In this document: positions 26,001 through 34,624 of the stretch, in pieces | Position numbering within the stretch: position 1 is the first letter of the stretch | Layout: each line of letters begins with the position of its first letter | Source: Proales similis | Lineage: Eukaryota; Rotifera; Eurotatoria; Ploima; Proalidae | NCBI GenBank assembly: GCA_019059635.1 | Contig: JAGVRJ010000001.1 | Location: 3,038,001-3,102,000, forward strand | Length of the DNA stretch: 64,000 nt | Direction of reading: 5' to 3' | Made by a program: the position numbers and the translations under genes | Notes under the pieces: generated by a model | What the model saw: only the letters and a program-made list of their open reading frames with translations | Told to the model about the DNA's origin: nothing | Databases searched by the model: none

Positions 26001-27600
26001 AATCATGTGCGTTTTGGCGTTGCCGCCCAGGCTGTCTTTAAGCAAATACGTGAGCAAAGAGTCGCGGTAGGGAACAAATATCGACTTTGGTTCGCGGCCG
26101 GCTCCCTCTAGTCCACTCGAGCTGATTGTGTTGGCCAGCGAACAGCAGCTGCCTCCGATAAGACTTTCGTACCGCTGCGCGTTCTCAGCTGCCAGAAATT
26201 GAAACTCAATTCCAACCGAATCGGATGCCTTGAAGACGACGCTTTCACTCACCGAGAATGGATATGACGTTGCCCAGACTGACAAGCGACTTGTTTATGT
26301 TTGAGCCCTCTTTCAGCAGCTTTTTGTTGTAAATCACATCAGTGGCCGCTCGTTCGCTGTTGGGTATTGTAAAAATAATTAGAATCAAATTGTAAGCGAT
26401 AATCGGTCCAACCTGCCGGCCAAGTCGACCAGGTGAAGTTTGCTCAGTATTTCGACCGGTATCTCATTGTCCACTTTTGCCTGCACCAGTGTGACAGTGA
26501 ATATCGCATGCGATCGGCTCGAGTTCTCGTGAACATGAGTGCTCGCCGTGACACTGCGCGAATTAGTTTGTCGGCTTAAGAGGACAAACGAACGGCAACG
26601 AGGAAATCGATTTTACCGATTGGCGTTGCCTCTAGCCAAGTGTTTCATTGTACTCTTGAGCTCGTTTACGCTCAATTGTGTCAAATTTTGAACGTAGATG
26701 CCTTTGTCTGGATGCTCGCGAATTCTCAGTGCCGGGCCCTGTGCTCTCGGCTGAGGCGCAGAACCGGAGCCGCTTCCGTCCGCGTCGAATAAATCACGCA
26801 GGCGTTCGTTGTAAATCTCCACATAGCTTTAAAACGTTTGTTTATATGTTATCGATTGTTTGACTGCAAAGTAGTGCATCAACTTCCTCACCTAATTGTG
26901 GCCCTGAAGCAAAGCATTGACGACTGCGAATTTGCCGCCTGAATTCTTTCGAACAAATTCTCGCACATGCGCGGAATTAGACCGGCGTCCTGATTCTTGA
27001 GCAGAATCTGAATCGTCGTCAGCACACACACACAAGGTAAAAGCAACTCACTTGATTGTTGCCCATCATTGTGAACGTCTTGCCGGTTCCGGTTTGCCCG
27101 TAGCAAAGGATGCATGTGTTGTAGCCTTCAATGAACGACTGCAGAACGTCTAGGCCGATGTGCGAGAATATCTTAAGAGAGTGACGAATGCGGTCTCAAG
27201 CTCGACTCGAAAGTTTAAACATTCTTTCACTCACTGTGCTCTGATCGGCAAACGACTGCTCCTGGGCCGAGATGGACAGAAAGCACCGATCAAAAGTGAA
27301 CGACTTGAAGCGCTCTCGGTGATCGTGTGTTGACTGATTTCCTTGAACCTGAACAATTGATTTCGTTCGACTGTTAGACTTTGGCTGGCGAGCTATATCT
27401 CTTACTTTCGGGTTGTAGAGGCATAGCTGGTTGTTTTCGACCAATTCGACAATCTGGCGGCTGTTCTGGGCTGCTTCTCTGCATTTAGAAGTGAAGAGTT
27501 TTAGAAAAAAGCGCGACGGCTGCGGCTACGTAGATGCGAACCTTTTGGAGATGGGCCGCACTCGAACGGACACTTGAATGTTGGACTGTATCATGGGCAT
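2014..27600 (-). CDS. Giant kinesin-3, KIF16 subfamily (KIF16A/STARD9-like), 26 coding exons
   Basis: Predicted microtubule plus-end motor of about 3774 residues. Coding exons in transcript order: 27542-27600, 27406-27478, 27235-27348, 27052-27171, 26892-26989, 26617-26826, 26413-26553, 26253-26356, 25997-26188, 25839-25936, 25666-25767, 19677-19794, 19349-19480, 19145-19288, 18994-19073, 18805-18942, 18633-18730, 18244-18420, 17314-17576, 16202-17252, 12654-13234, 12280-12598, 10877-11205, 9748-9960, 3080-9098, 2014-2365. Every junction keeps frame. Order of parts: motor (about 1-403), neck and short coiled coil, FHA (about 480-595), then a long low-complexity tail with a coiled-coil C-terminus. 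Motor and FHA sequence resemble KIF16A/KIF16B most (the '[13 protein letters not shown]' and 'FRFNHP.EAA.LR' stretches). The giant tail favours STARD9/KIF16A. I see neither a PX nor a START domain. An acceptor-like CAG sits 3 bases before the ATG, so a 5' UTR exon lies further upstream. The last exon is the least certain. Confidence 0.85.
3080..9098 (-). other. Kinesin tail mega-exon (6019 bp)
   Basis: One exon codes about 2006 residues, bounded by an acceptor AAAG|GAAAAA near 9099 and a donor CCAG|GTAGCT near 3079. The first third is Ser/Asn/Gln-rich with a recurring F-A-N-Q-like motif. The middle is very acidic (Glu/Asp/Ser with many DQ..E segments). The last third is probably coiled coil ([38 protein letters not shown]), ending with [18 protein letters not shown]. 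Tails of this size are typical of STARD9, where the tail targets pericentriolar material; a similar role here is only inferred. An open frame of this length cannot be chance. Confidence 0.9.
11550..11572. repeat. (CA)n microsatellite
   Basis: Eleven CA units in a row lie in a kinesin intron. Confidence 0.95.
12654..13234 (-). other. Kinesin exon 21 with a cysteine cluster
   Basis: The exon joins in frame to exon 20 through acceptor GATAG|CGGAG. It contains [10 protein letters not shown], a C-x2-C-x2-C cluster, in an otherwise Ser/Arg-rich low-complexity segment. Three cysteines this close could bind metal with a further ligand, but no known zinc-finger pattern is completed. The exon ends at SFTIE with donor GAAG|GTAAAT. 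Confidence 0.7.
16202..17252 (-). other. Kinesin exon 20 with poly-Asp tract
   Basis: This 1051-bp exon begins [20 protein letters not shown], a charged helical segment with cysteines, and runs through an Asp tract (seven D followed by EE) encoded by a (GAC/GAT)n repeat at about 16564-16589. It ends at donor GCCAG|GTTCGC. The donor matches that of exon 1 (AG|GTTCGC). The next coding exon (12654-13234) is 3 kb away. No coding segment that keeps frame was found in the intervening intron. Confidence 0.75.
18994..19794 (-). other. Kinesin FHA-domain exons (exons 12-15)
   Basis: Exon 12 (19677-19794) ends in a neck-like coiled coil closing with [11 protein letters not shown], as in KIF16 proteins just before the FHA. 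Exons 13-15 then give the FHA fold: [17 protein letters not shown] with IKEGETLLG, followed by [19 protein letters not shown], then [19 protein letters not shown]. In kinesin-3 this domain stabilises the dimer and neck and can bind phosphothreonine partners. The usual serine/arginine phospho-binding pair is not obvious, because [10 protein letters not shown] replaces the common G-x-x-x-[VI]-G-R. This may mean a structural rather than phosphopeptide-binding role; that is inference. Confidence 0.85.
23253..23273. repeat. (TC)n microsatellite
   Basis: A TC run sits within a longer pyrimidine-rich segment upstream of the nested gene; a second, shorter run is at 23031-23046. Confidence 0.9.
23839..25320 (+). 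CDS. Nested single-exon gene, low-complexity protein of unknown function
   Basis: An uninterrupted frame encodes up to 493 residues inside a kinesin intron, on the opposite strand. I prefer the second ATG (23854; [10 protein letters not shown], 488 residues). TTATGTTCGCAG|TCAACATG looks like a splice acceptor, which would remove the first ATG and imply an upstream untranslated exon. The protein opens with a basic Tyr/Ser/Asn segment ([16 protein letters not shown]). A charged, probably helical stretch follows ([20 protein letters not shown], about 95-115), then an acidic patch (about 155-190), long Ser/Thr/Asn-rich linkers, and a C-terminal [13 protein letters not shown]. It ends DHTKYYKK. 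No signal peptide or membrane span is seen. I do not recognise the family. Codon use matches neighbours and a poly(A) signal follows at 25479. Confidence 0.8.
   Translation: MFAVNMERPKSAKYNINRMKNSGYMSSYSRAINNGSIPPGLEANRNKNSSTSMSMDKNSELIEEQLNANQRREQRLKASKSAFVGSASRLRPQSARHDLEKYRRDALLERQRKLEKLKQLQQDAEQPPQGGTEQVRQQASDEMQVDQRNSGNEAMSNDQEDDDYEDIDGLLIRDDAASSSDSDSEFELGEEHETANGVEQDPQRFKLKEASLNTQQIASKKNKLLALRNTGAKGSSGSLSSANGSKFNQYTTFRPTAVTTTYSSSPVNDTRRNEMKQTSNGSNLSDENEYGDGERTTATTNTSASASLSQNGAGRVATNPSSSSSSTTSSRNQVHLNGINNARQRADQTSRDLLEEWHRDDRDVDLNLDNNSYAERTQRVVLRQRKPAAPANGRSSRFSDLSTNGITLYGNEENVPNAARGIQLGREKSNLSNPWSKRNPSLVAQNVLMKHRAELEQLANGRNTSTSQTSNVSGLLTTSNKYLLPDHTKYYKK
25479..25484 (+). terminator. Poly(A) signal AATAAA of the nested gene
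   Basis: The canonical hexamer lies about 160 bases after the stop of the nested gene and about 180 bases before kinesin exon 11 on the other strand, so the nested transcript can end inside the host intron. Confidence 0.5.
25839..27600 (-). other. Kinesin motor-domain exons (exons 1-10)
   Basis: Ten exons encode a complete motor. The start ATG is at 27600-27598 and the protein opens [16 protein letters not shown], the first strand of a kinesin motor. The P-loop GQTGTGKT (about 107-114) is in the fourth exon, switch I N-SSRSH (about 235-240) and switch II DLAGSE (about 267-272) are in exons 7-8. Between helices the protein carries a roughly 35-residue Gly/Ser-rich insertion before [18 protein letters not shown]. 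From memory, vertebrate STARD9 has a long insertion at the same place and KIF16B a short one, which supports the KIF16A assignment. The tenth exon ends with a GC donor (GAG|GCAAGT at 25838) rather than GT; frame and the neck sequence [14 protein letters not shown] continue correctly across it. Confidence 0.93.
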
Positions 27601-30600
27601 AGTCTGTGTGGCTTATTCACTTCTAGAGGGGCAGATAGGCGAGCATCAGGTGTTGGCGCATGATGCGGCGCACAGTCTAAAGAAGGCACCAATGTTAATT
27701 ACTTGGTTTGTTTAATGCGACCCGACGAGCTAGATTCGAGTCGCAATCTGAATAATATATAAAGTGGCGGGTGGGATGATGAGACGCAGCGATGTTGCCG
27801 AAGCACCAACATTGTCGCAAGTGAATCACTACGACGCCGGTCACCAGTGCGAGCCAGTAGAAGAGCTCTCGCCGGCCATGGCGCCTACGAAGAATTTCAA
27901 ATGCAACCGGGTCGAACTGAGAAGAGAGTATTGAGTTAAATTCAAAGAGAAAAGAAACGAGAGGGAGAGAACGAGAGAAAGGTGAGCTCAGGCCTCACTC
28001 CCCGGCGTTTACCAATAACCCTCGCACAAACACACATGCTTGACGTGTTCTAGGGCCTATTAGGTTACTGGTCGCACGCTCGACCTAACCTACGCTCCGA
28101 GTTGTCGAGTTGTTTCTTAACAGATTCCAATCGAACTGGAAACGAAATCAAACGGGCAATTAGCAGAGAAGTAATGAAAACGACGCTTATCAGCAATCTC
28201 CCTCTCGTTGGCTCTCTCTCTTTCTGCGCTCGTTTGCTCGGTCAATCACTCATTCAGCATTTACTGGGTTAAAATAAAAGGCCGTAAAGCCGATTGAGAC
28301 CATGATAAGGAGATCCTTGTGCGAGCTGTTTCTTCTTCGTTTTCTTGCTCGTCTTGACCAAGTTTCTTAATCAATCTCGGTGTCGTCCATATCGCCAACG
28401 AGTGCAATTTACATATTTTATATTTGTTCCCGTCGGCGGAGCGGCAACGGCTCGCTCATTCGCTCTCACATTCCTAAATCATAATTAAAAGTGCAAAACC
28501 TGGCGGATTTTGACAGGCCGAGCGTGTCGATCATAACAACCATGCAGGGAAGAATGCGGTCGCACGGGCCCGGCGCTATTTCAGAGTTGATGAGAGAGTC
28601 TAAATAGGAAGAGGCCCTAAATTGATTCGGCGCTCTCTCTCTCTCCCTCTCCGTGTGTCCGTTGCAAATGCGAAATAAAAAAGAGAATAAATGCACATGA
28701 ACGCGTAGAAATGCTTGCAGTCAATGGCGACCATCATCAACGGCGAGTGGCCGCGGCTAGAATTGGCCAAGGTAAATACAAAACCGCTGTGTTTATTTGA
28801 GTAGCATTTTGCTTCAAAAACACAACTGAAACACGGTGACAATGGAGAAAAGCGATATTTTTGCTTTCATCTCTGTTGATCTAATATTTCTCTTTTGTGC
28901 GCTTGGTTTCTCGAATCGATTCGAACGTCACAGCGGCAGACAGAGTGACATGAGTCCTTCTGGGCGTCATGATTGGCCCTGTCGCTTTTTTTTTTCAAAT
29001 TCGTTGCCTGGCTCGATCTTGCACTATACTCGCACTCACACTTGTATGCTAGCTAATCGGCTAAAGTGCTCAAATGTTGAAGAAACACAGGAAGAGTGGA
29101 TTGAAAGTAGAAATAACAAACGGCGACAAAATGAAAGGCAGGACCAGACAGGCAAAATAATGGCCGGATCAATAAATTTAAATGCAAGACAAACACACTT
29201 ATTGACTGTTGATTCAAGCAACGGCTAGCTCGTGCGCAGGTTAATAAAAAAAACTGACTCACGCGAGTCTGATGTGACTGTTTGAAATTCGACGAACAAG
29301 AAGAAACTAGCGCAGCGATTTTAACGAATGTAAATCAAAAACAAACAGAACGCAAGAAAGAGAGAAAAAAACATTTACGGACGTTTAATTAAGCGGCTGG
29401 CCAAGCAAATGTATGTGTGCGGGTGTCTGAGTGCGCAAGTGCCGGTTTAACTTGCTGGTGGGGTCTAGTCGGCCGCTTAATCAGGTCTAAATTGATGCAG
29501 CGGACAATGAACAAGAGAAAAAAAAGGTCAACGAAATTGATTTTGCTCTAGAACAACACACACTCGGGTTAAATTGAATGCGCGATTGATAGAGTTTGAG
29601 CCGATTCGTTTTACATTAAACCCGCTTGTGATTTTTTCTCTCTCTCTCACACTTAGTCAGTGACTTAGTTTGTTTGTTGATGGCATGCAAATAATGAGCA
29701 ATGAAAACTTGGGTCCCAAACAAGAGCCACAAAGATGGCCTACTCCCTAGCCTAAAGTTGTCGGCAGGCATAAGAGGCGACTAAAGTCAATGGACGCACA
29801 ATGGGGCGAATGAATGAAGGAGTTGGATTTTGATTGACTCGCGCATGATCCTTGCTTACAAGAGTCGGATTAGTGATCGCTTTTCTCACGGCCGATTTGA
29901 ATCCCAACACACACGATGCGGACAAAATATTTGCTCGATAATCACACGCTCTAATCTGGGCAATCGTGTTAAATAGTGACCACTGGACGCTCCTAGCGCT
30001 CCAAGCCCAAGAATTCAGGCAACAATTGAAAATTAATTAAATCGAGTTAGATAATGCGAGCCAAGACCACTGAGATTGGATTTTCATTTTGTCAATTTGC
30101 TCGTCCGCCCGCCCGCCAATCTGAACAGATCCAGTTGCCAGTTCTTGACGAGCCAGCTTTATCCGCCAGATCGCCACTTCAATTATTAATAAAGTCAATA
30201 TTTGAGAATGGTCCAATTTGGTAAATAAATAAAATGGCCCGCTTTGCACGGCCAATAGCGTGTAGGAATAGTGTCCATTTTCAAGAACAGCGGCAAAAAG
30301 CAAACAGGGCGCCGATTGCAGCGAGCCAGTGATCGAGTCAAAATATTGTTTCACATTCGTTACTCTGACTCGTTCGTATGCGCGACTTGTGGGGTTTTAG
30401 ATTGCTGACCAGATGCTTGACGGCGTGCTGTTGTTGTGCGTTCTGCTGTCCGATGCGATTGGTTTGGGTCACCGGCGCTATGTGATGATTGCAGCCAAGT
30501 CTTTCTTGGCTCTCTTGTTCTATTTGAAGCGTCGTCATTGCTGACCACGCATAGACGAACTCTTTAAAGACCGGGCTTCGTTCGTCTCGCGCCACGCGTG

Positions 30601-30897
30601 TTTGCTATCGACGAGGTGCTGCACCGTAATTGTTTCTCTATTCCTAAATATTCCACTCGCTTCAAGTCAGAGCGCATGTTTTTGAATCTATTTAGGCATT
30701 TGTTTTCTTCTATCGTCGTCTGATGGATTTCAGTTGAACGCTAACCCCCTTCTACTCCCTCCTTCTCTTTCTTGCTCCCTCTGTCTCTCATTCTTTTTGG
30801 CCTTTTTGCTTTTCTTCGAGCAGAATAAAAACACGCTTGAATTAAAAGAGTATTTTATTTGTCTCTGAGCTGCACGGGACTGCATTCGATTCGAACG
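27601..30897. other. 3.3-kb region without a recognisable gene (kinesin 5' side / cullin-5 3' side)
   Basis: This region must hold the kinesin promoter and at least one untranslated exon, because the ATG exon is preceded by an acceptor-like CAG. Short frames occur on both strands but show no family resemblance and no consistent splice borders. The longest candidates are 28836-29228 (+) and 30338-30595 (-). The second, on the kinesin strand, has a coding-like Gln/His/Asn composition from an internal ATG and might be a small gene or an upstream kinesin exon. Confidence 0.4.
30854..30859 (-). terminator. Poly(A) signal of cullin-5
   Basis: AATAAA on the minus strand lies about 40 bases downstream of the cullin-5 stop codon. 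Confidence 0.6.
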
Positions 30898-33800
30898 CTA
30901 AGCGATGTAGACAAACGCGTTCATGTTGGCCTCGTCTCTCTCAATGTACTTGTTCTCAATTAGCCATTCGATTGTCTCCTTGATCAGCTTTTTAGACGGC
31001 ACGAACATGTTTTTGAGCAGTTCGATCAGTTCGCTCTCGAGCTGTCCAATAGTCAGACGCTTACGCGTTTTTATCAACTTGACAATCGCTTCCTGAACTC
31101 AGTTTGAGTGAAGGCCCAACGTAAGAAAAGAGAAAGAATTTTTACTTTGGCCCGTTCTGATCGCAAATAGACAATTTCTTGATTCTCTTCCGCTCGATTC
31201 TTCTCCGTCCAGAGTTGAAGTCGGCCGATCAAGTTCAATTTGCCTCGTCTCTGGCACTTGCCGTTTCGTCTATGAATTTTGCGTTTTTCGTTTGTCTGTT
31301 GGTTCCATTTCTCAAGCTCAAAGTAGGCAAACGAACTTACACAATGCAGAATTGGTAGTTGATCCAGAACTCGCTTTTATCATCAATGTCCTGCGCACAC
31401 TTTGCCTCGGGCTCGTGCAGAATCAGTTGGTGTTTGAGCTTGGGCATCGAGATGAGTTGCTGGCGTTGAATAGATTTAGTAACGACAGAACACAATTTGG
31501 CTTCCCATTTTAATTTACCCAGATTGAACGGCGAAGCTCGGCCTCAGGCAGGCCGGTCGCAAGTTGAAGACTTTCAAAGCTCAGCTTCTCGTTTGGCCGA
31601 CTGTTCCATGCAAAGAGAATCGCCATTTGAACAGTTGTCACCTCAAGGTCAAATTTGCCCATTTCAGTTTGAAAACAGATCTTAAATGAACGGTTTCAAA
31701 GTTTGTCAGGCCGCTGTGCATTTAATTAAAATAGAGACCGTTCCGTTTGAGAGCAAATGATGCCAGGTCAGTTTGCGTCCGCTGTGCTCGTTTTTGTAGA
31801 AGCGTTCAACCTTCAACATTCGGATTGAGTCAAAGAAAGAGAATGGGCTCCAGAAACTGGCTCAACTCACTTCGGGGATGATCTCTTCAAGTTCGGTGGG
31901 CAGTGAGACGCAGACTCGATCTGAATTTCGGGACCAGGCACCGGCGTTTAGAATTTTCACGTTTACTTTCAGAATTGAATTGCAAGACTGCCATGTTCGC
32001 ATGGTTTGTTCGGTGACTTACTGTTCGAACCGGCGGACGTGTCCAGTTGTCGCCTGAACTTTTCGTTCAAGTCGTCGCTCAGCTTTATGTCCTTGAACAT
32101 TTGGCTCAGCTTGTTTATGTACTCTGCCGGCATGCCAATGTCCTAATTACAGAGAGAGAGAGTTGAAGGTGACGAGAGAGCACAGACGAGTAGTGTCTTA
32201 TTCTACCTTGAGCATCATCAGCATCTGCTCTTCCAAGTCCTGGTCGAGTGAGATTTCCAGTATAAGCCGTCGAGTTAGTTGAGCTTTGTGATACTTCATG
32301 AACACGTCCTTGTTCTGCACATATTTCAGCAGTGTGACCTTGATTCGCATCGAATTTTTCAAATCGGATCTGCTTAGAACCCTGAAGAGCATTCACTGAC
32401 CAGGTCGACCAGCTTTTGCTTCAGCTCGTCTTCCGCCAGTTTTCGAGACTGATTGCGACGCAGCAACGAGTCGGCGTAGTTGGCCAACAGCTCGGCAGAG
32501 CGAGACTCTGCTTTCCTTTGTTTTTCAAGAATTTAGCTTTTTTTTTCTAGCGCCCAGGGCGGCTCTGAATGGACACAAACCCTCTTTGATTGAAGCCGGG
32601 CAGTTCGAGCTGAAAGATGGAAGTGTCATTCAGGATGGCCTTGAATGCCTTGTCTCTTGAGTTGAGAAAGCGAGGGTCAGCGTCGAACGCTGTGAGGACA
32701 AGTTTGGTAAAGCGATTGTACAATCCGAGTAGATGCTCGACGTATTTCTGAGGATCCTTCAAAGGCCGAAGCATTTAGAGCGCTTCGGAGCAAACTGATC
32801 GCGACAGTTACCGTGACCACTTGAGCTGAGTTGAGCTTCATCCAGTCGAGTCCTTGTTGAACAACGTAGAGCTCAAGATCGGCCAGAACCGGCTGCACAT
32901 TGGGAATACGATCGAGCAGGCGAATTAAAAGGCGCAAATCTAAATTGGTGATTCAAAGGCCGATCGGGTGTGGCCGAATGAGGCGTGAAGTTACTCTGAA
33001 TGTCGTTGGCTTCGATCAGCTTGCTGCTTTCGGCTATGATTTGCTCCTGGTACCGTCCGATGAAAACGTCGATGCATGTCTGCCGATGCTTCGTTCACCG
33101 ATTTGAGTGAACTATTTGACGAGTCGAATTTCTCAAGCACTCACCAGCTCGAGAGAGTTGCTCTCTTTGCTCGTTTCCAAGTACTTGGCCGCTCGCAGCT
33201 CTTCCTCTTTGAGCTTGCTGTCCGCATACGACAAGTAGCTGATGATGCCGTGCTTTTCGATGAACCGTTCGGCGTGTTGATTGTAGAATTCGACCAACGC
33301 TTCCAGATAAGCTCGTTCGAAATTCTCTTTGTAGATTTTGAGTCGGTCGTCTTGGTCCGAGCACAGATTGACTGTTGACACCGATGGACGTGGAACGCAT
33401 TAGATTCAGTTCAGACCTGCTTCGCATTCGCCTACCGTAGCTTTCTCTGACGCCGATCACAAGCTGCGAGTCGAACGGCTTTCCCAGACGTTCGGCGTGG
33501 ACCATTTGCATTGCGCTCGACTGAAGCCGGTGTTTTATGTCGCTGAATATCGACTTGCTCCAGGTGTCGAGCATCAGCTTCTGCACATGGTTGACGGGCA
33601 GCTTGCGGTTGCTGACCTGGGGCAGATTGGAGCCGACCGCCGGACTCATTCTCATGCTCGGGTTGTTCATCGACAAATGGCCGGGCTCCATCGCTGCGAA
33701 CGGATGCGGCAAATAGTTGGTCTGGTCGAGGAACTTGCTCCATGCGGATATGTAAGCGCGCAGAAGCGCCTCGTCGCCCTCGTGGCTTGTTATTTGCTTG

Positions 33801-34185
33801 ATGGTCAATTCAATTGCTTGAGCCGTTTAAAAACCTTGAAACCGCTTGGGTGCCTACCTCTTGGATGTTGTTGATGAATGCGAGTATGTTGGACTCGAGT
33901 TCTTTTTTCATCACGGGAATGTACTCTTCGTCCCAGAGGCAGATGTTGTGCACATCCCTGAAGCAATTGCGATTGAAACACGCCACTTGTCTTGCTCGAG
34001 TCACCAACTTACGCAAACAGATTGAACCATTCGTCTTTTTTCACGCTCTCCTGCTTGAGTAATCTGATGATCAGCGGGCGAATTTTGGGCCATTTTATGT
34101 TGAAAGTGGCCTTGCTCTGCACAAATTAGAAAACGCCAACCGCTGCGCCGACCTTGCAAACTCGACCTACCTGAGGCTCAAACAT
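30898..34185 (-). CDS. CUL5: Cullin-5, scaffold of a CRL5 ubiquitin ligase
   Basis: Cullin-5 joins RBX2 to SOCS-box receptors through elongin B/C and directs ubiquitination. The start ATG (34185) begins MFEPQSKATFNIKWPKIRPL, spliced from a 5-codon first exon. QESVKKDEWFNLF and DVHNICLWDEEYIPVMKKE follow, which match the N-terminal helices of CUL5 far better than other cullins. The middle holds HAERLGKPFDSQLVIGVRES, DPRFLNSRDKAFKAILND and KYVQNKDVFMKYHKAQLTRR, the cullin-homology entry. The C-terminal winged helix has the neddylation region (AIVKLIKTRKR), where the lysine in LIKTRK aligns with the NEDD8 site. It ends WLIENKYIERDEANMNAFVYIA, the typical cullin terminus. About ten short introns interrupt it. 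An AATAAA lies 40 bases after the stop. Confidence 0.96.
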
Positions 34186-34508
34186 GGCGGCAAGCAGGCT
34201 ACCTTGCGAGACGGTCAGCTGAGTTGCGACTTTTTGCGCTCACTTGTTTGGCTGTATTGCTATAATCGGCGGGATCTAATTATTTCTGTATTTTACATAT
34301 CTAGCGCGTCAGCTGGATGAATAATCAGGCGATTTGCATCAATTCTGATTTGCAGCTGCGTTTATGCCATCGATTATGAAACAGAGTCGAAATGCTCCAT
34401 TTCAACTGGCGAGTCTGAAATCGGACAATTTGCCGACTCGAGTCGACAAGCGCCGCATTTTTCAATTCGAATCTTGCTTAAAAATACTTTAGCCCAAGGC
34501 GAGCAAAC

Positions 34509-34514
34509 TTTATT
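34509..34514 (-). terminator. Poly(A) signal of CDC40
   Basis: AATAAA (minus strand) lies about 110 bases after the CDC40 stop, inside the short gap to cullin-5. Confidence 0.55.
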
Positions 34515-34624
34515 GCCAACTAGGAAAGAATAAGTTAGAAGAACAGAGAATAGAGCTCGATAGAAATAATTGATGCCCAAGTTGCAACGTAATTGTCATT
34601 CAGTCCGTAGTGATGAGTTCTTTC

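Noticed and set aside
28836-29228. 130-codon + strand frame in the kinesin-cullin gap
   Set aside because: Mixed hydrophobic and repeat-derived composition, no splice borders, no family match.
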